DNA of 64,000 bases, from NCBI GenBank assembly GCA_965246875.1, contig CBDFFU010000003.1:62001-126000 (forward strand), in the 5' to 3' direction. The position numbers and the translations under genes were made by a program. Position 1 is the first letter of the stretch. Every line of letters starts with the position of its first letter. The notes under the pieces are model-generated. The model saw only the letters and a program-made list of their open reading frames with translations. It searched no databases and was not told the origin of the DNA. Of this stretch, positions 1 to 8,621 are shown piece by piece. This stretch comes from DASWYT01 sp965246875. GTDB taxonomy: Bacteria > Pseudomonadota > Alphaproteobacteria > Micavibrionales > SZUA-601.

Positions 1-369
1 GTCGATCCCCATATATTTTTTGCCATACATCGATTTTTCGATCCAGACACCATAGGCTTCGCACACTTGACCCTCAGTATCGCTGGCCAAGGGGAAATTC
101 AGTTCAAACTTCTTGGCGAATGTCTGGTGTGATGCCACCGAATCCTTGGACACGCCGATCACGGCCACATCCATGTTTTGCAACTCACCCAGCGTATCCC
201 GAAACCCGCAGGCTTGCGCCGTACAGCCAGGTGTGTCGTCCTTGGGATAAAAATAAACGACAACAGGGCGACCTTTAAGTTTGCCAAGCTGGAGTGTCTG
301 CTCACCGCCTTTGCCGTCTGTAGCAGCCAGCGTAAAATCAGGCGCTTTTTTACCGGTCATAGTTGTCAT
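1..369 (-). CDS. bcp: Peroxiredoxin, Bcp/PrxQ type (3' end beyond window)
   Basis: Thiol peroxidase that reduces hydrogen peroxide and organic hydroperoxides in the cytoplasm using thioredoxin. The reverse-strand translation gives 123 residues starting MTTMTGKKAPDFTL. It contains the Bcp/PrxQ signature DDTPGCTAQACGFRD: the first Cys is the peroxidatic residue, and the second, five positions later, is the usual resolving Cys of this subgroup. The C-terminal part lies outside the window. The start at 369 follows an AGAGGA-like ribosome site; an in-frame ATG at 360 is an alternative. It is divergent from the large AsmA-like gene. The family assignment is firm, and the physiological substrate is unknown. 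Confidence 0.93.
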   Translation of the reverse strand, partial: MTTMTGKKAPDFTLAATDGKGGEQTLQLGKLKGRPVVVYFYPKDDTPGCTAQACGFRDTLGELQNMDVAVIGVSKDSVASHQTFAKKFELNFPLASDTEGQVCEAYGVWIEKSMYGKKYMGID

Positions 370-427
370 GTCATGTATCCTCTGTCCTGTTCATTCTTGA
401 CTTAACGCTTTTGCAGCAAAAGTCAAA

Positions 428-3400
428 ATGCTCTTACACTGCCGCACAAAACGGGTTAAGTTACCTCCCATGCCACTGACATTTCACATTACCCGCAGTT
501 TGCGCCTGTTTCTGGAAACCATGCTTGTTCTCATCATGCTGATGTGTGCCGCCATCGGCTGGGGCGTCTGGCATCTCAGTCAGGGACCGGTTGATTTGAA
601 ACCCGCCTTGCCTGTCCTCACCCGCATTTTCAACAGCTGGGTGCTAGGGATCAGTTACACCATCGGTGATGCGTCTCTGGAATGGGGTGGACAACAAAAT
701 CCATTTATCCTGCATGTCAAAAATGTCGCCTTTATCAGTCCGCGCGGCCGGCAAATCGGCACCATTGGCGAAATCGTTGCAGGCCTCGCGCCACAAGCGC
801 TGCTGTCCGGCCAGATTGCGCCGACCAGTCTGGATATCGTTGCACCAGCTATTACTGTCACCCGTTTTCCAGACGGCCATATCGGTCTGCGGCTTGATCA
901 GAGTAAACCGGATGACACGGATGACAGCTCTTTGGCCATGAGCGAAATTGTCGATCTGATGAAGGTCGAGCATTACGCATTCACGACGTATCTCCAGCGT
1001 ATCATGATCAGCCAGATTGATATCAGCTATCGCGACTTTCTGACCCGGCAAAATTCGGCGGCGCGCGACGGCCGTATTTTAATCGAACGATCAGCTGGTA
1101 ATGTCTTAAGTGGCAATGGCCTGATCAATATTCCCGTTGGTGATGTTCTCAAACCCGTGACACTGGACATTCACACCGATACCAATCGGGCGATGAGCAT
1201 TCTCACTTTGCGCCTGCCAGCTCTCTCGTCACAAGATTTGCAAACGCTGGCGCCAACAGCCACAGCCTTGACGCATTTTGCCGGCAGCATCGATGCGGAA
1301 CTCAATATCGGATTTGATGCCGGCATGCAAACGCGCTCTGTCGAACTGGCTGGCAAAACCGATCAGGCGACCATCGCCTGGCCGGAACTGTTTGCCGAAC
1401 CGTTGGTGATCAAGACTGGTCAATTTGGCATCGTCTATAATCTGGATACCAAGAACCTGGTGTTGCGTGACGCGCATTTTGTGTTGCCCGATGCGACCGT
1501 CAGTTTAAATGCCATGGCGCGCGATCCGCTGAACGCAACCACACCGTTCAAGATCAGCCTACAAGCGCAATTGGACAACATGCCAATGAACAAGCTGGGA
1601 TTATATTGGCCACAAAATTTGGCACCCAGCGCGCGGCATTGGGTGACCAATCATATTACCGAAGGCGTTGCAAACAAGGCAATTGCCAACGTCATCGCTA
1701 CCGGTCCTGTTGGTACCGTCGCCCAAAATGCGTTTGCTAAAATTGCCGTCGATGATGTTAAAGGCACGATCAATTTCACCGATCTGACCACCGATTATTT
1801 GCCGCCGATGTTGCCGGTCAAACAGATCGATGGTCAGGCCATTTTTAATACGCAGGAATTTACGATTACGCCGACCAGCGGTACATTACGCGATACGCAT
1901 GTCAAAAGCGGCACCATCAAAATCGCACCGCTGCACAAAGCCGACACCGATCTGGATCTGACCCTGTTGCTAGATGGCCCGCTGCAGGATGCCTTGGTCT
2001 TGCTGGCAGACAAGCCATTGGAATTTACACAGCGTGTTGGCATTGATCCCAAAAATGTCAGTGGCCAGGCTGAGACGACCCTGCATTTACAATTTCCGTT
2101 GCGCAACGATTTGAAGATGCATGAAGTCTCTGTCAAAGCCACATCTGTCTTGCGCAATCTGACGGTGCAAAAAGCTTATCGTGATGCAGTCTTGCAAGGC
2201 GATACCATCCATTTGGCTGTTGATGGCAAAGGTTTGACATTGAGCGGGGCCGCAACCCTGAGCGGCGCGCCGTTGCAATCACTGAACTGGGATGAATATT
2301 TTGGTGACAAGCCCGCTTTGCGTCGTCAGTTTGTAATCAAAGGCCATGTCACACCGCGCCTGTTGCAGGATATGCGTCTGGATACGGGTGCGATGTTCAG
2401 CAAATATGCCGCTATCGAGACAAAGATCACCGAAAAAAATAATCGCGACACAACAATTGATCTTACCGCCGATCTGACACCAGCGGTCATTACGATGCCG
2501 GACTTTAACATTGCGAAAAAAGCCGGTGAAAAAGGATCGCTGACATTCAACCTGCTGGCCAAAGCCGAACAAAATGTCACCATTGATCATCTGGCCGTTG
2601 CCATGGCTGATGTCACAGCGAACGATGTGAAACTGACGCTTGATAAAAGCGGTGCTGTGCAAACCATTACCGCTCCGCGTGTTATTGCTGGCAAAACCAA
2701 TGTGGCTATCTCTGCTGCCCGCCTGCCACGCAGCAAAGGCTGGGATGCGACAATCAAAGGCACGACACTGGACCTTAGCGGCTTTTGGTCAGAAAAAGAC
2801 CAAAAAACACCGCCGGTCAAAACAGCACGCCCACCGGTTAAACTGGCCGTGACGTTGGATAAATTATTGCTCGATCCGGATTACCCACTCACCGAGGTGC
2901 ATGGTCAATTTTTTCTGGACAATGATATCGTGTTGCTGGCCGATCTCGACGCAATGGCCGACAAGACGCCGTTACGTTTGCGCTTTGGTCCGGCCAAAAG
3001 CGGCAACCGCATTCTCGACATGACAACGCCCGATGCCGGGGATGTGCTGCGGGCGCTGAACATTACCGATTCCGTACAAGGCGGCAAGATGACGATTATC
3101 GGTGGGTCCGATGCGGCCACCCCGCAACAGATCAAAGGTGATCTGGTCGTTAAAGATTTTACGATGATCAAAGCCCCGTTGCTGGCCCGTTTGCTCAATG
3201 CTTTTTCCTTTGGCGGCCTCCGCGACTTGCTCAATCAAAAGGGATTAAGCTTTAGCCAGCTTAAAACAGATTTCACGCATCAGGACAGTCAGCTGATTTT
3301 GAAGCAAGGCCGGATGACGGGCGCATCGCTGGGGTTGAACTTCTCCGGTACGATCAACCAGAAAACCGACCAGCTGGATTTGGGTGGCACGATCGTGCCG

Positions 3401-3595
3401 ATTGAAGGCTTGAACAAACTGGTCAGCAAAATTCCGGTTTTGGGCCTCATTCTAACTGGCCTCAAAGGCGAAGGCCTGGTGGCGGCCACTTACCGGATCA
3501 CCGGTGAAACCAACAATCCCGCAGTTAGCGTCAACCCGTTGTCGGTCCTGACACCTGGTATTCTACGCTCGATCTTTTTCGAGAAATTCGATTGA
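428..3595 (+). CDS. YhdP/AsmA-like envelope protein (DUF3971)
   Basis: Large AsmA-superfamily protein of 1055 residues. YhdP, TamB and YdbH of this superfamily form periplasm-spanning bridges that move phospholipids from the inner to the outer membrane. One N-terminal membrane anchor (about residues 28-52) is followed by a long periplasmic region rich in beta-strand repeats. The C-terminal part (about 930-1040) has the AsmA-like end, with LDLGGTIVPIEGLN and a final hydrophobic stretch. No clear ribosome site supports the first ATG; the ATG at 470, giving MPLTFHITRSL, is an equally good start. It is shorter than E. coli YhdP but has the same layout. Its place upstream of the lpt genes fits an envelope-building role, which is inferred. 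Confidence 0.8.
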   Translation: MLLHCRTKRVKLPPMPLTFHITRSLRLFLETMLVLIMLMCAAIGWGVWHLSQGPVDLKPALPVLTRIFNSWVLGISYTIGDASLEWGGQQNPFILHVKNVAFISPRGRQIGTIGEIVAGLAPQALLSGQIAPTSLDIVAPAITVTRFPDGHIGLRLDQSKPDDTDDSSLAMSEIVDLMKVEHYAFTTYLQRIMISQIDISYRDFLTRQNSAARDGRILIERSAGNVLSGNGLINIPVGDVLKPVTLDIHTDTNRAMSILTLRLPALSSQDLQTLAPTATALTHFAGSIDAELNIGFDAGMQTRSVELAGKTDQATIAWPELFAEPLVIKTGQFGIVYNLDTKNLVLRDAHFVLPDATVSLNAMARDPLNATTPFKISLQAQLDNMPMNKLGLYWPQNLAPSARHWVTNHITEGVANKAIANVIATGPVGTVAQNAFAKIAVDDVKGTINFTDLTTDYLPPMLPVKQIDGQAIFNTQEFTITPTSGTLRDTHVKSGTIKIAPLHKADTDLDLTLLLDGPLQDALVLLADKPLEFTQRVGIDPKNVSGQAETTLHLQFPLRNDLKMHEVSVKATSVLRNLTVQKAYRDAVLQGDTIHLAVDGKGLTLSGAATLSGAPLQSLNWDEYFGDKPALRRQFVIKGHVTPRLLQDMRLDTGAMFSKYAAIETKITEKNNRDTTIDLTADLTPAVITMPDFNIAKKAGEKGSLTFNLLAKAEQNVTIDHLAVAMADVTANDVKLTLDKSGAVQTITAPRVIAGKTNVAISAARLPRSKGWDATIKGTTLDLSGFWSEKDQKTPPVKTARPPVKLAVTLDKLLLDPDYPLTEVHGQFFLDNDIVLLADLDAMADKTPLRLRFGPAKSGNRILDMTTPDAGDVLRALNITDSVQGGKMTIIGGSDAATPQQIKGDLVVKDFTMIKAPLLARLLNAFSFGGLRDLLNQKGLSFSQLKTDFTHQDSQLILKQGRMTGASLGLNFSGTINQKTDQLDLGGTIVPIEGLNKLVSKIPVLGLILTGLKGEGLVAATYRITGETNNPAVSVNPLSVLTPGILRSIFFEKFD

Positions 3596-3610
3596 CACAG
3601 GCGGTCTGGC

Positions 3611-3638
3611 TTGACAATAACGGCCCAGACCGTCTAAA
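3611..3638 (+). promoter_or_regulatory. Putative promoter of tRNA-Leu
   Basis: A perfect TTGACA (3611-3616) is separated by 16 bases from TCTAAA (3633-3638), placing the start of transcription about 10 bases before the tRNA. The -35 hexamer lies in the loop of a GGTCTGG/CCAGACC hairpin that could also terminate the upstream gene. Confidence 0.5.
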
Positions 3639-3654
3639 ACCGAAGGCCTCACCC

Positions 3655-3740
3655 GCCTGGGTGGCGAAATGGTAGACGCGCTAGCTTCAGGTGCTAGTGG
3701 GGGAAACCCCGTGGAAGTTCGAGTCTTCTCTCAGGCACCA
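3655..3740 (+). tRNA. tRNA-Leu(CAG)
   Basis: Class II tRNA of 86 bases. The acceptor stem GCCTGGG pairs with CTCAGGC, with one G-T pair. The anticodon stem CTAGC/GCTAG encloses the loop TTCAGGT, giving anticodon CAG at 3688-3690, which reads the leucine codon CTG. A long variable arm (TGGGGGAAACCCCG region) is present as expected for leucine. The CCA end is encoded, with discriminator A at 3737. Confidence 0.96.
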
Positions 3741-3831
3741 TTTTTCAATGGATTTTATGCGTGCATCCTATGCTTGCCATCACAGCGCGCCTTTTATTTT
3801 CTCTGACTGACCAACAAGGGATCTGCATCCC

Positions 3832-4500
3832 ATGAGCCTTATACCGTCCCCGGCCGGCACCACTTTGCCCCCTATCCATGTGCATCAGGGCGATCTGCCC
3901 GCCGGTCTCGATCTGGGACTGGAAATTGCCGTGGATACCGAAACCAACGGTTTGAGTTCTGTGTTTAACCGGCTGTGCCTGGTGCAATTGTGTGGCCGGA
4001 ATACCGATGTGCATCTGGTGCAGATCACGCGTGATCAGAACAGCGCGCCCCATTTGAAAAAACTGCTGGAAGACCAGAAGTCAGTTAAAATTTTGCATTA
4101 CGCCCGCGTCGACGTGGCCTTTATGCGCCAGTTGGATATTCACTGTGCGCCGGTGTTCTGCACCAAGATCGCGTCGAAGCTGGTGCGCACCTATACCGAG
4201 CGTCATGGCCTGAAAGAATTGCTGCGCGAATTGCTGAATATCGATGTCAGCAAATACCAGCAACAAAGTGATTGGGGCATCGACACCCTGAGCGATGACC
4301 AACACGCCTATGCCGCCAGTGACGTCCTCTATCTCCATACTTTGATGGATAAATTGATCGTGCTGTTAAAACGCGAAGGCCGTTTGGACATGGCCCAGCA
4401 CTGTTTCAATTTCCTGCCGACCCGGGCCGGCCTCGACCGCATGGGCTGGGATGACATGGATATTTTCGCGCATGGCCAAGGCCATTACGTCCGCGATTAG
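3832..4500 (+). CDS. rnd: Ribonuclease D (short form)
   Basis: 3'-to-5' exoribonuclease of the DEDDy family that trims the 3' ends of tRNA precursors and other stable RNAs. All three exonuclease motifs are visible: VDTETNGL with D35 and E37 (Exo I), LHYARVDVAFM (Exo II) and YAASDVLYLHTL (Exo III, with the catalytic Tyr four residues before Asp). At 222 residues it is the short alphaproteobacterial form, lacking the HRDC domains of E. coli RNase D. It lies directly upstream of lptC, an order common in alphaproteobacteria. The assignment is firm. Confidence 0.93.
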   Translation: MSLIPSPAGTTLPPIHVHQGDLPAGLDLGLEIAVDTETNGLSSVFNRLCLVQLCGRNTDVHLVQITRDQNSAPHLKKLLEDQKSVKILHYARVDVAFMRQLDIHCAPVFCTKIASKLVRTYTERHGLKELLRELLNIDVSKYQQQSDWGIDTLSDDQHAYAASDVLYLHTLMDKLIVLLKREGRLDMAQHCFNFLPTRAGLDRMGWDDMDIFAHGQGHYVRD

Positions 4501-4557
4501 TCTGTTTAGCTTTTAACCGGAGGCATGGCTTAACCGCCTGCACAGATATCAAACCTC

Positions 4558-5235
4558 ATGGCTGTTCACGTTTATACACGCTATGTGAAGACGCTGCGGC
4601 TGGTGTTGCCCTTGCTGGCCGGGCTTGGGCTGTTGAGCCTGTTGATCTGGCCCTGGTGGCGCGAACAACAGCAAATGCATGACGACCAGGCAGCCGCCAG
4701 CAAAGCCATCGGTGCAACTGACACCGGCACGACGGCCGCCCCGTTGCAAGTGGAAAAACCGGATTATCAAGGCATTGATGCCAAAGGCCGCGCCTATCGC
4801 ATTACAGCCGCACGGGTCGAGCAAAACCTCAACCCCAAAGCACCGATTACGTTGATCGAACCCAAAGCGATGCTGACGCTGGACAGCAATCCGGATGCTG
4901 CCACTGTTCCTCGCCAAGCCGCATTACAGGCCTTGCGTGGTGTTTATGATGCCCAGGCACAAACGCTGGATTTACGCGGTGATGTGACATTGCATTACAC
5001 CGGCGACTATGTGATCACGATGCAAGATCTGACCGTCGATATTGTCTCAGGGGTTGCGGTGTCGACAACACCGGTCGAAGGCCACGGGTCACGCGGTTTT
5101 TTAAGCGCCAGATCGTTAAACATTGCAGACAAAGGCGGCACAATCGTGTTAAATGGCCCGAGCCGACTGGTGCTGCAACCCAAAGCCGCCAGCACCGTCC
5201 CTCTTCCTTCCGTTTCCGTTATGCCGAAAAGCTGA
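4558..5235 (+). CDS. lptC: LPS export protein LptC
   Basis: Bitopic inner-membrane component of the Lpt bridge that accepts lipopolysaccharide from LptB2FG and passes it to LptA. The protein of 225 residues has one N-terminal membrane segment (about 11-33, ending at WPWW) and a periplasmic beta-rich domain with GIDAKGRAYRITA, typical of LptC. The stop TGA overlaps the lptA start by one base (TGATG), which implies translational coupling. Only the order with lptA and lptB makes the assignment strong, because LptC sequence conservation is low. The LptF and LptG permeases are not in the window. Confidence 0.9.
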   Translation: MAVHVYTRYVKTLRLVLPLLAGLGLLSLLIWPWWREQQQMHDDQAAASKAIGATDTGTTAAPLQVEKPDYQGIDAKGRAYRITAARVEQNLNPKAPITLIEPKAMLTLDSNPDAATVPRQAALQALRGVYDAQAQTLDLRGDVTLHYTGDYVITMQDLTVDIVSGVAVSTTPVEGHGSRGFLSARSLNIADKGGTIVLNGPSRLVLQPKAASTVPLPSVSVMPKS

Positions 5236-6143
5236 TGCGCGTTTTAATCTCTCTTGCTGTGGTACTCTGTGGTCTGATCGGGCCGGTTATCGCTCATGCA
5301 CAAACGATAACGCCCGCTGGCAAAGACCCGGTTGAAATCACCGCTGATGGCGCCATCGAATGGCAGCGTGATGCCCATTTGTATCGTGTCCGGGGCAATG
5401 CCATGGTGAAGCAGGGCGACACGACCATCAAAGCCGACACGATTGATGCGGCCTATGATCCGGCCCAAGCGGGACATGGGGGTGAGCAGAACATTCAAAC
5501 GGTCACGGCCATCGGCCATGTGAACATTACCAGCAAAGACCGCACGATTACGGCTGATAAAGGTGTTTATAATCTGATCAGCGGCCAGTTAATGTTGACG
5601 GGTGGCGATCTGCGGATCACCTCGCCCGTTATGACGATCACAGCGCAGCAATCCCTGAGCTATAACAAGACCGAGAACAAAGCGTCCGCGCGCGGCAATG
5701 CAGTGGTCAAAACGCCGGATCGCACGTTAAAGGCCGAACAGATCGACGCGTGGTTCACGGCAGAGAATGATCTCTCCAAAGCCAGCGCGCGGGGCCGTGT
5801 GACGATCACGACGCAACAGGATATTCTACAGGCGGAACAAGCCGACTATAACGCCGTGACACAAGAGGCCGTCATGACCGGCGAGGTGAAGTTGACGCGC
5901 GGGCAAAACCATTTGCAGGGCGGGCGGGCTATTGTCAATCTGAAAACCGGCGTCAGCCAGTTGTTTGGCGATACGACACAAGATGCAGCGTCCGGCGGCC
6001 GCGTTCGCGCATTGTTTTACCCGGGCAGCAACACCGACATCATGCCGGGCAAAGCAACCGACAGCCTGATCCCGATGCGGCCCGGCACCAAGACACGTAC
6101 GCTGCCCGTTGTACCACTTGTCGTACCAGAGGCGACCCCATGA
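5235..6143 (+). CDS. lptA: LPS transport periplasmic protein LptA (OstA)
   Basis: Periplasmic beta-jellyroll protein whose head-to-tail oligomers carry lipopolysaccharide across the periplasm. It has 302 residues. A signal peptide runs to about residue 23 (ending AHAQ), followed by the OstA-type domain with PVEITADGAIEWQRD and repeated strands such as GNAMVKQGDTTIKAD. It is longer than E. coli LptA (185 residues), and the C-terminal part carries a second OstA-like stretch. It overlaps lptC by one base and lptB by four (ATGA), so the three genes form a tightly coupled operon. Confidence 0.92.
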   Translation: MRVLISLAVVLCGLIGPVIAHAQTITPAGKDPVEITADGAIEWQRDAHLYRVRGNAMVKQGDTTIKADTIDAAYDPAQAGHGGEQNIQTVTAIGHVNITSKDRTITADKGVYNLISGQLMLTGGDLRITSPVMTITAQQSLSYNKTENKASARGNAVVKTPDRTLKAEQIDAWFTAENDLSKASARGRVTITTQQDILQAEQADYNAVTQEAVMTGEVKLTRGQNHLQGGRAIVNLKTGVSQLFGDTTQDAASGGRVRALFYPGSNTDIMPGKATDSLIPMRPGTKTRTLPVVPLVVPEATP

Positions 6144-6889
6144 ACAGCATGTCTCTGGTGCATACGAATAACGGTTTGGTCGCCAGCCATTTGAGTAAGC
6201 ATTACCAGAAACGCCCGATCCTGCGCGACGTGTCGCTGACCTTGCAACGTGGCGAAGTGGTGGGATTGCTGGGGCCGAATGGTGCTGGCAAGACAACATT
6301 ATTCTACATGATCTCCGGCTTGATTTTCCCAGACACCGGCACGATCACGCTGGATAATCAGAACATCACCAAACTGCCGATGTATCGCCGCGCACGTTTA
6401 GGCATCGGGTATCTGCCACAGGAAATGTCGATCTTTCGCGGCATGACCGTGGAGCAAAACATCAAGGCCATCTTGCAGGCCGTTGAAGATGACAGCGTCA
6501 AGCAGGATCAGCAGCTTGAAACCCTGCTCGCCGAATTTTCGATCACGCACCTGCGTTATTCCAAAGCCATGGCCTTATCGGGCGGCGAACGTCGTCGCGT
6601 TGAAATCGCGCGCGCCCTGGCCGCACAGCCGCAATTTATTTTACTGGACGAACCGTTGGCCGGTGTCGACCCGATTGCCATTCGCGACATCCGCGAGATG
6701 ATCCAACATTTGCGCAAACGCGGCATCGGCGTGTTGATCACCGACCACAACGTCCGCGACACCCTCGACCTCGTCGACCGGGCCTATATCCTCCATGCCG
6801 GCCAGGTCTTGATGGAAGGCACCCCCGACGACATCGTTGGGAATAAAGACGTGCGGCGCGTGTATCTGGGTGAGCGGTTTCGGATTTAA
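6140..6889 (+). CDS. lptB: LPS export ABC transporter ATPase LptB
   Basis: Cytoplasmic ATPase that powers extraction of lipopolysaccharide from the inner membrane with LptF and LptG. In 249 residues it shows Walker A GPNGAGKTT (K51), the signature LSGGERRR (146-153), Walker B FILLDEP (D170, catalytic E171) and the switch His in ITDHN. The LptB-like hallmarks YLPQE and GVDPIAI are present. The start lies in an ATGA overlap with lptA. In many alphaproteobacteria rpoN and a ribosome hibernation factor follow; here the strand switches instead, and the stop overlaps the stop of the convergent PLP gene. Confidence 0.95.
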   Translation: MNSMSLVHTNNGLVASHLSKHYQKRPILRDVSLTLQRGEVVGLLGPNGAGKTTLFYMISGLIFPDTGTITLDNQNITKLPMYRRARLGIGYLPQEMSIFRGMTVEQNIKAILQAVEDDSVKQDQQLETLLAEFSITHLRYSKAMALSGGERRRVEIARALAAQPQFILLDEPLAGVDPIAIRDIREMIQHLRKRGIGVLITDHNVRDTLDLVDRAYILHAGQVLMEGTPDDIVGNKDVRRVYLGERFRI

Positions 6890-8181
6890 GAGATAAATTT
6901 TTTCTCACCGGCAACAGTATGAACAATGTGCGGAATAGAGGCGCCGCTTTGCCCTTCTGCGAAAGTCCGGACCCGTGTCTCGCGATCAACTTGCTGTTCC
7001 TGTTGCCATTTTGATATCAGTTGTTCTGACGGCTTGCAAATCATTTGCCAGCCATACCCGGAAACTGGCCGACTGATTTGGCCAGACTGATCTCTATAAG
7101 CGTCCAAAACTTCGTTTGGATCAACAATCGCTTTTGGCTCATCAAGTGGATTTGGATTTATTTTTTTATTCTGCAGCATCTCTTGCGTCAAAAGATTTGT
7201 CCGGTATCTGTCAATGCGATCTGGCGCAATCATGAATACAATCTTATCGGGATTTTCCTGGGCATACCATTTGGCAACCTGAAATGTCGCCCCCGAAGAA
7301 TATCCCATGCTGACACCTTGTTTCAGCATCTGCAATTGCTGGTAAACTGCCTGATTTTGATCAACATAATGGCAATCATCCATCAAAGCGTAATTTGTAT
7401 TGTTGCACTTCATAAACCCACCAGCACCAATTGTAAAAGTATCTGGCAAGCTGTCTTTTCCTAAAATATTGCTTCCTTGAAAATCGACACATGCTGTCGT
7501 TAAAGACGGATTGATCTCCTTTAAACGTATTGATGTTCCGCTAAATGCAGCACCTGTGCCAACCGAACACACAAATGTATCAACATCTTTATCAAACGTC
7601 TGTCTTACAATTTCTGTTGCATAGTCTGCGAGAGTATAATAACTCTGTTGCAAATCAATATTATCGTACTGCTCTGGCCAATAAATTGACTTTTTTCCCT
7701 CTTGCAGGAGTTCATTCTTAAGTTGAGCCAGGTAACGCAAACGATTAAGTTGAAAATTATTCGTATCAGCGGTTGTTACAATGTGCGTTTCTGCATTCAG
7801 CATACGCAATTCGTTGACCATGTAATCATCAACACCTCTTGGTGAACCAACCAAATAAGTTTTATTATCTTTTTTACCTGTGTTTGGATCGGCAAGATTT
7901 GACCAGGCTTTTGCTAAGCCAACACCCATGCTGCCGGATGTGCTTTCTATTACCGCACCACCAAATTCCAGATCGTTACGTTTTACGGCTTGTTGCACAG
8001 CATAAAATGCTGGAAGTGTCTTCATGTATTCAAAGCTAGCAACAATCAAATTGTTGCCTATCTGATATAATGGCGGCATCAAGCTACGATAGTGGGTATC
8101 TTCCAAAAAATTTAAAGCTCCGTTATTTGATAACAGAGCCTGATGAATTAATAGATTTGAACTGAGCACGCTGACAGACAT
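6886..8181 (-). CDS. PLP-dependent enzyme, cysteine synthase/CBS-like (fold type II)
   Basis: Fold-type II pyridoxal-phosphate enzyme of 431 residues related to cysteine synthase and cystathionine beta-synthase. Landmarks: EYMKTLPAFYA with K54 as probable Schiff-base Lys; ESTSGSMGVGLA, matching the substrate-binding TSGNTG loop; GTGAAFSGTSIRLKE, matching the phosphate-binding Gly-rich loop; and GYSSGA near the C-terminus. The family's usual SVKDR around the Lys is changed to YMKTL, so the substrate may differ. A strong GGAGGAGA site precedes the ATG. The gene is more AT-rich than lptB. It lies downstream of a Fur-box promoter, suggesting iron-starvation expression, perhaps making an amino acid for a siderophore as SbnA does. 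That is inference. Confidence 0.72.
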   Translation of the reverse strand: MSVSVLSSNLLIHQALLSNNGALNFLEDTHYRSLMPPLYQIGNNLIVASFEYMKTLPAFYAVQQAVKRNDLEFGGAVIESTSGSMGVGLAKAWSNLADPNTGKKDNKTYLVGSPRGVDDYMVNELRMLNAETHIVTTADTNNFQLNRLRYLAQLKNELLQEGKKSIYWPEQYDNIDLQQSYYTLADYATEIVRQTFDKDVDTFVCSVGTGAAFSGTSIRLKEINPSLTTACVDFQGSNILGKDSLPDTFTIGAGGFMKCNNTNYALMDDCHYVDQNQAVYQQLQMLKQGVSMGYSSGATFQVAKWYAQENPDKIVFMIAPDRIDRYRTNLLTQEMLQNKKINPNPLDEPKAIVDPNEVLDAYRDQSGQISRPVSGYGWQMICKPSEQLISKWQQEQQVDRETRVRTFAEGQSGASIPHIVHTVAGEKKFIS

Positions 8182-8278
8182 GGTCGATCTCCTCCACCAT
8201 TCTTAGTTATGACATTCTGTAATGTCAATATAAACTATGTTATTTACGTGCTTCTTTGTATTTAGAAGATAGATTGTA

Positions 8279-8524
8279 TCAGGAAACAACCAGTGTCTGC
8301 TGGTGACCATTTTGGATATTTGCAGCTGCACCAAATCTATTTCGTTGACCTGTCACACCTTCTAAATTTTCAGAAGCCGGCTGTCCACACTTTCCAAACA
8401 TTGGACAAGTCATTCTACATGCATGAGATGCAACAGCTTTGGTAATTTCAGCACCAGTTTCAGTAACTGCTGTCGAGCTGTTTTTGTCTGTTTTTGTCGG
8501 GGTATACGTCATTTTCATGTCCAT
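8279..8524 (-). CDS. Small Cys-containing protein of unknown function
   Basis: Reading frame of up to 81 residues beginning MDMKMTYTPTK; starts at 8524, 8518 and 8512 are all possible and none has a good ribosome site. The middle holds a three-Cys cluster, ACRMTCPMFGKCGQP, reminiscent of a metal- or redox-active site, and the C-terminus is polar. I do not recognise the family. It is the first frame after the Fur-box promoter and lies 97 bases upstream of the PLP enzyme on the same strand, so the two are probably co-transcribed. The reading frame can be extended into the Fur box, but that would place the start codon inside the promoter. Confidence 0.45.
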   Translation of the reverse strand: MDMKMTYTPTKTDKNSSTAVTETGAEITKAVASHACRMTCPMFGKCGQPASENLEGVTGQRNRFGAAANIQNGHQQTLVVS

Positions 8525-8535
8525 TTGTTCGTGAT

Positions 8536-8569
8536 TGATAATCATTATCACTCAAAATTTAACTGTCAA
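8536..8569 (-). promoter_or_regulatory. Fur box overlapping a promoter
   Basis: TGATAAT-C-ATTATCA at 8536-8550 is a perfect 7-1-7 inverted repeat matching the core of the Fur consensus. On the reverse strand a perfect TTGACA (8564-8569) lies upstream, so the Fur box covers the expected -10 region (TAATGA or GATTAT). This is the classic arrangement for iron-Fur repression of the downstream small gene and PLP enzyme. Confidence 0.75.
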
Positions 8570-8621
8570 CTAATATTTTTATACCATAACGTGAAAATGA
8601 CTGTTTTAACCGGTAACATTC

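Noticed and set aside
644..1051. Reverse-strand ORFs within the YhdP-like gene
   Set aside because: Antisense to a long, well-supported membrane-protein frame and without recognisable domains.
8525..8551. Start of the small Cys-rich protein at 8551
   Set aside because: This would put the coding start inside the Fur box and -10 region; starts at 8512-8524 are more reasonable.
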